DNA of 5,643 nt, from assembly GCA_024278725.1 (NCBI GenBank), contig JAJRSQ010000072.1, forward strand, positions 1-5,643. The letters run 5' to 3'. Position 1 is the stretch's first letter, and each line of letters starts with the position of its first letter. The notes below the pieces were generated by a model that searched no databases, was not told where the DNA came from, and saw nothing but the letters and a program-made list of their open reading frames with translations. Of this stretch, positions 1 through 5,308 are shown piece after piece. The DNA comes from Chloroflexota bacterium. Lineage in GTDB: Bacteria > Chloroflexota > Anaerolineae > 4572-78. The position numbers and the translations under genes are program-made.

Positions 1-24
1 CGGAGTCAATTGGAAAGTTTTTTA

Positions 25-132
25 AAACGTGAAACGTGAAACGTGAAACGTGAAACGTGAAACGTGAAACGTGAAACGTGAAACGTGAAACGTGAAACGT
101 GAAACGTGAAACGTGAAACGTGAAACGTGAAA
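25..132. repeat. Heptanucleotide tandem array, 15 copies of AAACGTG
   Basis: Fifteen consecutive exact copies of AAACGTG, plus three bases of a sixteenth, run without a single mismatch. There are no spacers, so this is not a CRISPR array. It lies 58 bp beyond the stop codon of the minus-strand dehydrogenase, with no terminator seen in between, so it may be transcribed as the 3' tail of that mRNA. The following bases (161-185) hold degenerate relatives TCACGCC and TCACGTT in the complementary sense. Heptamer arrays of this kind are known as STRRs in cyanobacteria and are also frequent between genes in Chloroflexota. The perfect identity suggests recent expansion by slippage. Confidence 0.97.
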
Positions 133-160
133 GCGTAACCGACACTCACCGCTTGTCAAG

Positions 161-185
161 TCACGCCTCACGTTCTCACGCCTCA
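161..185. repeat. Short degenerate TCACGYY heptamer tract
   Basis: TCACGCC, TCACGTT and TCACGCC follow one another, with one extra base (175) before the third. The core CACGTT is the reverse complement of part of the neighbouring AAACGTG unit, so this tract looks like a decayed, inverted patch of the same repeat family. It lies 4 bp past the dehydrogenase stop codon. Confidence 0.6.
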
Positions 186-189
186 ACCG

Positions 190-957
190 CTATTTCGGCG
201 CCATACGGATTGCGCCATCCAACCGGATGACTTCCCCGTTGAGCATCTGATTTTCGATGATGTGTTTCACCAGTGCGCCATACTCTGCCGGATTACCCAG
301 CCGCGAGGGGAACGGCACTTGTTGCCCCAGCGAAATCCGCGCCGCTTCCGGCAGCCCCGCCAGCATAGGGGTGTCGAAAATCCCCGGCGCAATGCCGACC
401 ACCCGAATGCCATAGCGCGCCAGTTCGCGGGCAAGGGGAAGCACCATCCCCACAATGCCACCCTTCGAGGCGGAATACGCCGCCTGCCCGATTTGCCCGT
501 CGAATGCCGCCACCGACGCGGTGACGACGAACACGCCGCGCTCGCCTCCCGCCTGCGGTTCCGCGTCGGCAATCGCCGCCGTGACCAGCCGGATAACGTT
601 GAATGTACCGAGCAGGTTCACCCGCAGCACGCGCTCAAACCGCCCCAAATCGTGAACGCCTTTTCGCCCCAGCACTTTTTCCGCAATGGCGATACCGGCG
701 CAATTAATCGCGCCGTGCAACCCGCCGAAGGTGTTCAGCGCGGTATCCACCGCCGCCTGCACATCCGCTTCGCTGGCGACATCCGTTTTCGCAAAGACCG
801 CCCGCCCACCGAGCGCGTCGGCGGTTGCCTGCCCGGTTTCGGCGTTCACATCCACAATCACCACCGATGCGCCGCCATCCACCAGCTTTTTCGCGGTTGC
901 CGCCCCCAAACCGGAGCCGCCGCCCGTGACCAAAAATACTTTGCCCTGAAGTTCCAT
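190..957 (-). CDS. SDR-family 3-hydroxyacyl-CoA dehydrogenase, type 2 (HSD10-like)
   Basis: A 255-residue classical short-chain dehydrogenase/reductase, predicted cytosolic with no signal or membrane segment. Visible motifs are the Rossmann glycine motif TGGGSGLG (residues 11-18), Asp36 after strand 2, which favours NAD(H) over NADP(H), D59-V60, NCAG (85-88), Asn114, and the catalytic set Ser148, Tyr161 and Lys165 in a YSASK motif. The segments VNLLGTFNVIRL, TASVAAFDGQIGQ, QVPFPSRLG and LNGEVIRLDGAIRM closely resemble mitochondrial HSD10 (17-beta-HSD type 10), including its C-terminus. Members oxidise L-3-hydroxyacyl-CoA and 2-methyl-3-hydroxybutyryl-CoA to the 3-keto forms, in beta-oxidation and isoleucine breakdown. 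The start is fixed by an AGGAGGA ribosome site. It is divergent from the DUF89 gene. The family is clear; the exact substrate is inferred. Confidence 0.95.
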   Translation of the reverse strand: MELQGKVFLVTGGGSGLGAATAKKLVDGGASVVIVDVNAETGQATADALGGRAVFAKTDVASEADVQAAVDTALNTFGGLHGAINCAGIAIAEKVLGRKGVHDLGRFERVLRVNLLGTFNVIRLVTAAIADAEPQAGGERGVFVVTASVAAFDGQIGQAAYSASKGGIVGMVLPLARELARYGIRVVGIAPGIFDTPMLAGLPEAARISLGQQVPFPSRLGNPAEYGALVKHIIENQMLNGEVIRLDGAIRMAPK

Positions 958-963
958 TTTGTT

Positions 964-970
964 TCCTCCT
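964..970 (-). promoter_or_regulatory. Ribosome binding site AGGAGGA of the dehydrogenase
   Basis: On the minus strand AGGAGGA stands 6 bases before the ATG at 957. It is a canonical Shine-Dalgarno site and settles the start codon. Confidence 0.9.
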
Positions 971-977
971 GAAAAAT

Positions 978-1006
978 AGTTTAGAATATCAGTTGTCAGT
1001 TGTCAG
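978..1006 (-). promoter_or_regulatory. Candidate promoter of the dehydrogenase, -35 inside the repeat
   Basis: On the minus strand CTGACA (complement of 1001-1006; 5 of 6 to TTGACA) lies exactly 17 bp from TAAACT (complement of 978-983; 4 of 6 to TATAAT), about 20 bp before the start codon. The -35-like hexamer belongs to the tandem TCAGTTG repeat and recurs every 7 bp (994-999, 1001-1006, 1008-1013). Only the copy at 1001 gives ideal spacing. The match is by eye and the -10 is weak. Confidence 0.3.
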
Positions 1007-1022
1007 TTGTCAGTTGTCAGTT
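989..1022. repeat. Heptamer tandem repeat TCAGTTG, 4.9 copies
   Basis: Four exact copies of TCAGTTG followed by TCAGTT, in the spacer between the divergent dehydrogenase and DUF89 genes. It is the first block of a mosaic of different 7-bp repeats that continues to about 1153. Confidence 0.95.
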
Positions 1023-1055
1023 CAAAGTTCAAGGTTTCAAGTCCCAAGTCCAATG
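1021..1055. repeat. Degenerate heptamers of the TTCAAG type
   Basis: Five 7-bp units in unbroken register: TTCAAAG, TTCAAGG, TTTCAAG, TCCCAAG, TCCAATG. Similarity is partial but the period is kept, as expected for an older array that has drifted. Confidence 0.65.
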
Positions 1056-1059
1056 TCAC

Positions 1060-1101
1060 TACGCAATACGTTTTACGCAATACGCCTCACGTTTCACGAG
1101 C
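1060..1101. repeat. Degenerate heptamers of the TACGCAA / CACGTTT type
   Basis: Six 7-bp units in register: TACGCAA, TACGTTT, TACGCAA, TACGCCT, CACGTTT, CACGAGC. Bases 1088-1098 (CACGTTTCACG) are an exact reverse-complement match to the array at 25-132, so the dehydrogenase gene is flanked by the same heptamer in opposite orientations. Confidence 0.75.
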
Positions 1102-1107
1102 CAACAA

Positions 1108-2346
1108 ATGACCAATCTCCAATCCCCAACCTCTAATAACCAATCGCCACCTCTCCCCATTCCGAACCCCCTGCGCGGGCGCGAAGTCGGCACGTGGGCG
1201 CATGACACCATCGTCCGCCGCCTGCCGGAGATTGCCCGCCGGGTGTTGGCGGAAAACGATTTGCCCGCCCCCGCCGAAGCCGCCATCCGCGCGCTGATTG
1301 CCGACATCCCCGCCGCGCCCGTCCGCCCGTTGACCGACACCGCCGCCCCCGATGCCGCCGATTGGGCGCGCTACATCTTTCCGCACAGTGGACTCAACTG
1401 GCTGGATGTGCCGTGGTATTTTGCCGAAGCCTACTTTTACCGCCGCATCATCGAAGCTACCGGCTATTTTTTGCCGGGGGATGGTCACGCGCGCGACCCC
1501 TTCCGGCTGCAAAAAATGCGCGGGCTGGAAACCAAACGCGCCGAAATCGGAGAGATTGCCGCCGCGCTGAACGCCCGGCTCGCCGCGAAAACGTCCGACC
1601 TGCGCCCGGCGCTGATGGTGGCGCTGTGGGGCAATCGCGCCGATTTGAGCCTGTGGGCTGCCGGTGAAGGAAACGAACACGCTGTTTCCACCGATGGACG
1701 CCTCGCCGATGATTTTCTGCCGGTGGACGATTCCGCCGCCGTGATTGCCCGGCTGCGCCGCACCCCCACCCCGCGCCGCGTCGATTTTCTCATCGACAAC
1801 GCCGGTTTCGAGCTGGTATGCGACCTCGCGCTAGCGGATTTTCTGCTCGCCACCGCCATCGCGCAGACGGTTGTCTTCCATTTGAAAGCGCACCCGACCT
1901 TCGTCTCCGACGCGCTGGACGCCGATGTGCGCGACACCCTCGCCTTTCTGACGACGCTCGGCGGGGCGGCGGCACAATTTTCGGCGCGACTGGCGGCGCA
2001 TCTGGCGCACAATCGGCTGCAATTGCGCCCCAATTTCTTTTGGAACGCCCCGCTGGTCTTCTGGGAAATGCCCGCCGATTTACGCCGAAACCTGTCGGTG
2101 GCACAGTTGGTCATCAGCAAAGGAGACGCGAATTACCGCCGTCTGCTGGGCGACTGCCATTGGGCATTCGACACCCCTTTTCCCGACATCGCCGGATATT
2201 TCCCCGCGCCGCTGGTCGCCCTGCGCACCTTCAAATCGGAAGTGGCGGCAGGATTGTCTTCCGCCGCGACGGAAAGCCTTTCGCGCCAAGACCCCGATTG
2301 GCTGACCAACGGCAAACGGGGGGTGATTCAGTTTTCGGCTCTTTAA
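1108..2346 (+). CDS. ARMT1-like DUF89 metal-dependent damage-control phosphatase
   Basis: A 412-residue protein with the ARMT1-like (DUF89) fold, close to the roughly 440 residues of human ARMT1. Seen motifs: GLNWLDVPWYFAEAYFYRRI (94-113), DPF...QK (131-136), WGNRADLSLW (174-183), the metal-site pair Asp230-Asn231 in DNAGFE, KAHPTFVSD ending in Asp268, and KGDANYRRLLGD (338-349). The Asp-Asn to Asp spacing of 38 residues equals that of the human metal ligands (D253, N254, D291). Subfamily III members are Co/Mn/Ni-dependent phosphatases of sugar phosphates such as fructose 1-phosphate, thought to remove damaging metabolites; the methyltransferase activity reported for human ARMT1 is disputed. 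ATG 1108 is the only credible start, as family similarity begins near PPLPIP (residue 14). It has no clear ribosome site, and its first codons lie in heptamer repeat DNA. Confidence 0.88.
   Translation: MTNLQSPTSNNQSPPLPIPNPLRGREVGTWAHDTIVRRLPEIARRVLAENDLPAPAEAAIRALIADIPAAPVRPLTDTAAPDAADWARYIFPHSGLNWLDVPWYFAEAYFYRRIIEATGYFLPGDGHARDPFRLQKMRGLETKRAEIGEIAAALNARLAAKTSDLRPALMVALWGNRADLSLWAAGEGNEHAVSTDGRLADDFLPVDDSAAVIARLRRTPTPRRVDFLIDNAGFELVCDLALADFLLATAIAQTVVFHLKAHPTFVSDALDADVRDTLAFLTTLGGAAAQFSARLAAHLAHNRLQLRPNFFWNAPLVFWEMPADLRRNLSVAQLVISKGDANYRRLLGDCHWAFDTPFPDIAGYFPAPLVALRTFKSEVAAGLSSAATESLSRQDPDWLTNGKRGVIQFSAL
1112..1153. repeat. Degenerate CCAATCY heptamers covering the DUF89 N-terminus
   Basis: Six 7-bp units in register: CCAATCT, CCAATCC, CCAACCT, CTAATAA, CCAATCG, CCACCTC. 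They fall inside the predicted reading frame and encode the low-complexity residues 2-16 (TNLQSPTSNNQSPPL), so repeat DNA appears to have been recruited as coding sequence. Confidence 0.7.
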
Positions 2347-2360
2347 CGGGCAACGCAAAA

Positions 2361-2402
2361 TGTTCCCATCCCAAATGATACCGCACCTTCGGAATGGGAA
2401 CA
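2361..2402. repeat. Inverted repeat TGTTCCCAT / ATGGGAACA
   Basis: A perfect 9-bp inverted repeat (2361-2369 and 2394-2402) with a 24-base loop, 14 bp after the DUF89 stop. On the plus strand no T-run follows, so it is not a standard terminator for that gene; on the minus strand it is followed by four Ts. It could be a weak terminator or a protein-binding site. Confidence 0.5.
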
Positions 2403-2409
2403 AATTTCA

Positions 2410-2537
2410 GGATGGATATTCTCTCCGCTATAGATAAATTCAAATCCGTTTCATCTGCGCCATCCGCGTTCCATCTCACAAACAGTTCCACCTGAAAGTT
2501 GGAAAAATTTACGAGCGGGATTAAAATATATCCATCC
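2410..2537. repeat. 10-bp inverted repeats enclosing an AT-rich spacer segment
   Basis: GGATGGATAT (2410-2419) and its exact reverse complement ATATCCATCC (2528-2537) bracket 108 bp of the spacer. The enclosed stretch includes three near-identical 9-bp units ATCCGTTTC, ATCTGCGCC and ATCCGCGTT (2444-2470). No reading frame of note lies inside. It may be a small non-coding repeat element, but 10-bp ends could also arise by chance. Confidence 0.35.
2499..2527 (+). promoter_or_regulatory. Candidate promoter of the acyl-CoA synthetase gene
   Basis: TTGGAA (2499-2504; 4 of 6 to consensus) and TAAAAT (2522-2527; 5 of 6) are separated by 17 bp, 48 bp before the ATG at 2576. Identified by eye only. 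Confidence 0.35.
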
Positions 2538-2561
2538 AATTTCAACGGAAAACAAGCACTC

Positions 2562-2568
2562 AGGGAGG
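2562..2568 (+). promoter_or_regulatory. Ribosome binding site AGGGAGG of the acyl-CoA synthetase
   Basis: AGGGAGG ends 7 bases before ATG 2576 but only 1 base before the in-frame GTG at 2570. This spacing decides in favour of the ATG. Confidence 0.85.
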
Positions 2569-2575
2569 CGTGCAA

Positions 2576-4540
2576 ATGACAACAGCGGAGAAACAATTTC
2601 CATTCAACCAATCTTTCGTGTGGTATCCATCCGATGAGGTGATTGAACGCAGTCGCTTGCGGCGGTTTATGGAACGTCACAATCTGCCCGATTTGGACGC
2701 GCTGATGGAAAAATCGACCACCGATATTGCATGGTTCTGGGAAGCGGTGCTGGACGATTTGGGGATTGAATTTTACGAGCCGTACACCCAAATTGTCGAT
2801 TTGTCGGCGGGTGTGCCGTGGGCGCAATGGTGTGTCGGCGGGAAAATGAACATCGTCCACAACTGTCTGGACAAATGGATGGACACCCCCACCCAAAACC
2901 GCGTCGCCATCCGCTGGGAAGGGGAAGAAGGCGTCACCCGCATTCTATCGTACCGCGATTTGTTCCGCGCGGTGAACAAAATGGCGAACGCCCTGCGCGC
3001 GGCGGGCTTCGGCAAAGGGGACGCCATCGGGCTGTATATGCCGATGACCCCCGAAATTGTGATTGCCCTGCTCGCCATCGCCAAAATCGGCGGGGTGATT
3101 CTCCCCCTCTTCTCCGGCTTCGGACCGAGTGCTATTGCCACTCGTCTGAATGACGCGGACGCAAAAGCGCTCTTCGTCGCCGATGGGGTGTACCGGCGCG
3201 GGAAGACCATCAAAATGAAACCCGTGGCGGATGAAGCGCTGGCGGATGTGCCTTCGGTGGAAAAAGTGATTGTCTTCCCCCGTCTGAGCATTGAAACGCC
3301 GCTCACCCCGGGGCGCGATGTGCTGTGGGATGATTTTATCGCCGGGCAATCCGCCGCCGCCCCCACCGAGCGCACCGCCGCCGAAGACCTGCTGATGATT
3401 ATTTACACCAGCGGCACCACCGGTCGCCCGAAAGGAGCGGTGCACACCCACTGCGGATTCCCCATCAAAGGGGCGCAGGATATGGCGCACGGCTTCGATA
3501 TTCAGGCTTTCGATACGATGTTCTGGATGAGCGATATGGGCTGGATGATGGGACCGTGGGAGGTGTTCGGCACGCTGATTTTGGGGGCAACGATGATGTT
3601 GTTCGATGGCGCGCCCAACTATCCCGATGTGGATCGGGTGTGGGATTTGGTGGAAAAACACGGCGTGACCTGCCTGGGGCTGGCGCCCACTTTTGCCCGC
3701 GCCATTATGCCCTACGGCGACGAGCCGGTGAAAAAGCACGACCTCAGCTCGCTGCGGGCGTTCGGTTCCACCGGCGAAGCGTGGAATCCCGACCCGTGGC
3801 TGTGGCTGTTCAACACCGTCGGCGGCGGGAAAATTCCCATCATCAACTATTCCGGCGGCACGGAAATCAGCGGCGGCATTGTGCTGGGGAATATGCTCAC
3901 CCCCGCCAAACCGTGCGCGTTTTCGGGACCTCCGCCCGGTATGGCGGCGGATGTGGTGGACGAATTCGGCGAGCCGGTGCGCGGCGCGGTCGGCGAGTTG
4001 GTGGTGAAACAACCGTGGATTGGGATGACGCGCGGCTTCTGGAAAGACCCCGACCGCTATCTGGAAAGTTACTGGAATAAACTGCCCAATATCTGGGTTC
4101 ACGGCGATTTCGCTGCCATTGATGACGATGGGATGTGGTACATTTTGGGGCGCTCGGATGACACCATCAAAGTGGCGGGCAAGCGGGTGGGTCCCGCCGA
4201 AGTGGAATCCATTCTGGTGAGCCATCCCGCTGTGGCGGAAGCCGCCGCCATCGGCGTGCCGGACGAGATGAAAGGGCAAGTGGTGGTCGCTTTTGCGGTG
4301 CTGCACGGCAACGTTGCGCCGTCGGAAGAATTACGCGCCGAATTGAAGGCGCTCGTCGCCAAAGAAATGGGCAAACCCCTCGCGCCGAAAGACATCCGTT
4401 TTGTGGACGCCATCCCGCAGACGCGCAACGCCAAAGTGATGCGGCGAGTCATCAAAGCGGCGTATCTCGGCAAGCCCGCCGGCGACCTCAGCGCGCTGGT
4501 CAACCCGGAAGCGGTGGAGGGGATAAAGTCGGCGCGGTAG
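2576..4540 (+). CDS. AMP-forming acyl-CoA synthetase (acetyl/acetoacetyl-CoA synthetase-like)
   Basis: A 654-residue ANL-superfamily enzyme that activates a carboxylic acid with ATP and CoA through an acyl-AMP. An ACS-type N-terminal domain (FWEAV near 54, VGGKMN near 87, NCLDKW at 96-101) precedes the AMP-binding core: phosphate loop YTSGTTGRPKG (277-287), GSTGEAWNP (397-405), SGGTE (426-430), then HGDF with Asp511, GRSDDTIKVAGKRVGPAEVE (525-544) and the C-terminal lysine Lys620 in TRNAKVMRR. Length fits acetyl- and acetoacetyl-CoA synthetases. The Trp that limits the pocket to acetate (WQTE) is replaced by Gly427 (GGTE), which argues for a larger acid; the substrate is unresolved. It stands 229 bp after the DUF89 gene. 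The last 19 codons are duplicated at 5309-5365, and no terminator follows its own stop, so transcripts could run into the toxin-antitoxin genes. Confidence 0.93.
   Translation: MTTAEKQFPFNQSFVWYPSDEVIERSRLRRFMERHNLPDLDALMEKSTTDIAWFWEAVLDDLGIEFYEPYTQIVDLSAGVPWAQWCVGGKMNIVHNCLDKWMDTPTQNRVAIRWEGEEGVTRILSYRDLFRAVNKMANALRAAGFGKGDAIGLYMPMTPEIVIALLAIAKIGGVILPLFSGFGPSAIATRLNDADAKALFVADGVYRRGKTIKMKPVADEALADVPSVEKVIVFPRLSIETPLTPGRDVLWDDFIAGQSAAAPTERTAAEDLLMIIYTSGTTGRPKGAVHTHCGFPIKGAQDMAHGFDIQAFDTMFWMSDMGWMMGPWEVFGTLILGATMMLFDGAPNYPDVDRVWDLVEKHGVTCLGLAPTFARAIMPYGDEPVKKHDLSSLRAFGSTGEAWNPDPWLWLFNTVGGGKIPIINYSGGTEISGGIVLGNMLTPAKPCAFSGPPPGMAADVVDEFGEPVRGAVGELVVKQPWIGMTRGFWKDPDRYLESYWNKLPNIWVHGDFAAIDDDGMWYILGRSDDTIKVAGKRVGPAEVESILVSHPAVAEAAAIGVPDEMKGQVVVAFAVLHGNVAPSEELRAELKALVAKEMGKPLAPKDIRFVDAIPQTRNAKVMRRVIKAAYLGKPAGDLSALVNPEAVEGIKSAR
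4484..4540 (+). repeat. Direct repeat copy A: 3' end of the acyl-CoA synthetase gene
   Basis: The last 18 sense codons and stop of the synthetase gene match 5309-5365 at 52 of 57 positions. Similarity starts abruptly at GAC (4484) and stops at or one base after the TAG. This copy is in frame with the full gene. Confidence 0.92.
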
Positions 4541-4605
4541 AAATTACTCGCCAACGTTGAAATGGAAATATTTGCACAAAATTTTCAGAGCTATTGCAAG
4601 GTCGC

Positions 4606-4633
4606 TTGACATCTCATTGGTATTATATACAAT
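4606..4633 (+). promoter_or_regulatory. Promoter of the toxin-antitoxin operon
   Basis: A perfect -35 TTGACA (4606-4611) and TACAAT -10 (4628-4633; 5 of 6) are 16 bp apart. Transcription would start about 7 bases later, at or next to the toxin ATG (4640), predicting a leaderless or nearly leaderless mRNA. Confidence 0.75.
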
Positions 4634-4635
4634 AC
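4620..4635. promoter_or_regulatory. Candidate autoregulatory operator palindrome
   Basis: GTATTATATACAATAC is a 16-bp palindrome in which seven of eight base pairs are complementary (4625/4630 mismatch). It covers the -10 box. Ribbon-helix-helix antitoxins commonly repress their own promoter by binding such sites, so this is a likely operator for the antitoxin encoded downstream; binding itself is inferred. Confidence 0.5.
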
Positions 4636-4639
4636 TACC

Positions 4640-5068
4640 ATGGACAAGATACAAGTTGTCATTGATACCAACATCCTTATCTCTGCCTTGCGCTCACAAT
4701 ATGGTGCGTCTTACAAGTTGCTAATGTTGCTTGAAAAAACACATTACGAAGTAAGTCTATCAGTACCGTTGCTTTTGGAATATGAAGATGTGTCCAAACG
4801 GCAAGCAGAAAACTTGGATTTGGATGAGGAAACAATTGACGATATTTTAGATTATCTTTGTTCTGTTGCAAAACGTTGGGAAATACATTACCTATGGCGT
4901 CCGCATCTAAAAGCCCCAAAAGATGATATGGTGTTAGAGTTGGCAGTTGTATCCAAATCCAAAGTCATCGTTACCTATAATAAGCGCGATTTTGAAGGCG
5001 CAGAACAATTTGGCATACGGTTGATGACCCCACGAGAACTATTGGTTGAATTAGGAGAGATAAAATGA
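4640..5068 (+). CDS. PIN-domain toxin, PIN_3 / COG1569 type
   Basis: A 142-residue PIN-domain protein, the usual length for toxin ribonucleases of toxin-antitoxin pairs. Acidic metal-site candidates are Asp9 in VIDTNILIS, Glu47 in PLLLEYEDV, Asp95/Asp96 in APKDDMVLELA, and Asp117 in VTYNKRDF; the ending IRLMTPRELL is also typical of the family. Such enzymes cut RNA in a Mg/Mn-dependent way and are held inactive by the partner antitoxin. The start ATG has no ribosome site and lies at the predicted transcription start. It overlaps the antitoxin gene by four bases (ATGA). Sampled stretches are about 33-43% G+C, against roughly 53-67% in the synthetase gene, consistent with horizontal acquisition. 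The target RNA cannot be told from sequence. Confidence 0.9.
   Translation: MDKIQVVIDTNILISALRSQYGASYKLLMLLEKTHYEVSLSVPLLLEYEDVSKRQAENLDLDEETIDDILDYLCSVAKRWEIHYLWRPHLKAPKDDMVLELAVVSKSKVIVTYNKRDFEGAEQFGIRLMTPRELLVELGEIK
5053..5058 (+). promoter_or_regulatory. Ribosome binding site AGGAGA of the antitoxin
   Basis: AGGAGA lies 6 bases before ATG 5065, inside the 3' end of the toxin gene. The antitoxin thus has a strong site of its own, while the toxin start has none. Confidence 0.85.
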
Positions 5069-5301
5069 GTACGATAAGTTTAAGATTGCCAAATTCACTG
5101 CATAATACAATCAGAGAACTTGCCAAAGCAGAACAAATATCCATCAATCAACTCGTAACGCTGGCAATTGCCGAAAAGGTATCGGCGTTGATGACGGAGG
5201 AATATCTCGAAGCGCGGGCGCAAAAAGGAAACCGCAAAAAGTTCGAGGCGGCGATGGCAAAAGTGGCAAAAACAAAACCGGCAGAATACGACCGACTGTG
5301 A
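5065..5301 (+). CDS. Ribbon-helix-helix (CopG/HicB-like) antitoxin
   Basis: A 78-residue protein. Residues 2-10 (STISLRLPN) form the DNA-binding beta strand of a ribbon-helix-helix fold, followed by helix SLHNTIRELAKAEQ, the turn ISINQ, and helix LVTLAIAEKVSAL to about residue 43. The charged remainder (EEYLEARAQKGNRKKFEAAMAKVAK) is the expected toxin-binding tail. The protein should dimerise, neutralise the PIN toxin and repress the operon through the palindrome at 4620-4635. Its start overlaps the toxin stop, so translation is coupled, in the less common toxin-first order. The 3' half is visibly more GC-rich than the 5' half. Its stop is 7 bp before the displaced synthetase gene end. Confidence 0.9.
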   Translation: MSTISLRLPNSLHNTIRELAKAEQISINQLVTLAIAEKVSALMTEEYLEARAQKGNRKKFEAAMAKVAKTKPAEYDRL

Positions 5302-5308
5302 TGAAAAT

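Noticed and set aside
25..132. CRISPR array or plasmid iterons
   Set aside because: The units are 7 bp and contiguous with no spacers, and there is no cas gene, Rep gene or DnaA-box cluster in the window.
262..972. A 236-residue plus-strand frame opposite the dehydrogenase
   Set aside because: It is antisense to an unmistakable SDR gene, has Arg/His/Pro-rich low-complexity composition and no recognisable motif.
1000..1107. TTG at 1000 as the start of the DUF89 gene, adding 36 residues
   Set aside because: The extra codons are purely the TCAGTTG, TTCAAG and TACGCAA heptamers, there is no ribosome site, and family similarity begins well after 1108.
2570..2575. GTG at 2570 as the synthetase start
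   Set aside because: It is one base from the AGGGAGG site, too close for initiation; ATG 2576 has ideal spacing.
2945..4306. A 453-residue open frame on the minus strand opposite the synthetase gene
   Set aside because: It lies wholly antisense to a clear enzyme gene, is rich in His, Arg and Gly as expected of a shadow of GC-rich codons, shows no domain I recognise and has no ribosome site that I could see.
4572..4599. TTGCA / TGCAA inverted repeat as a terminator after the synthetase stop
   Set aside because: Only five A/T-rich pairs with an 18-base loop and no T-run; the real terminator is at 5370-5403.
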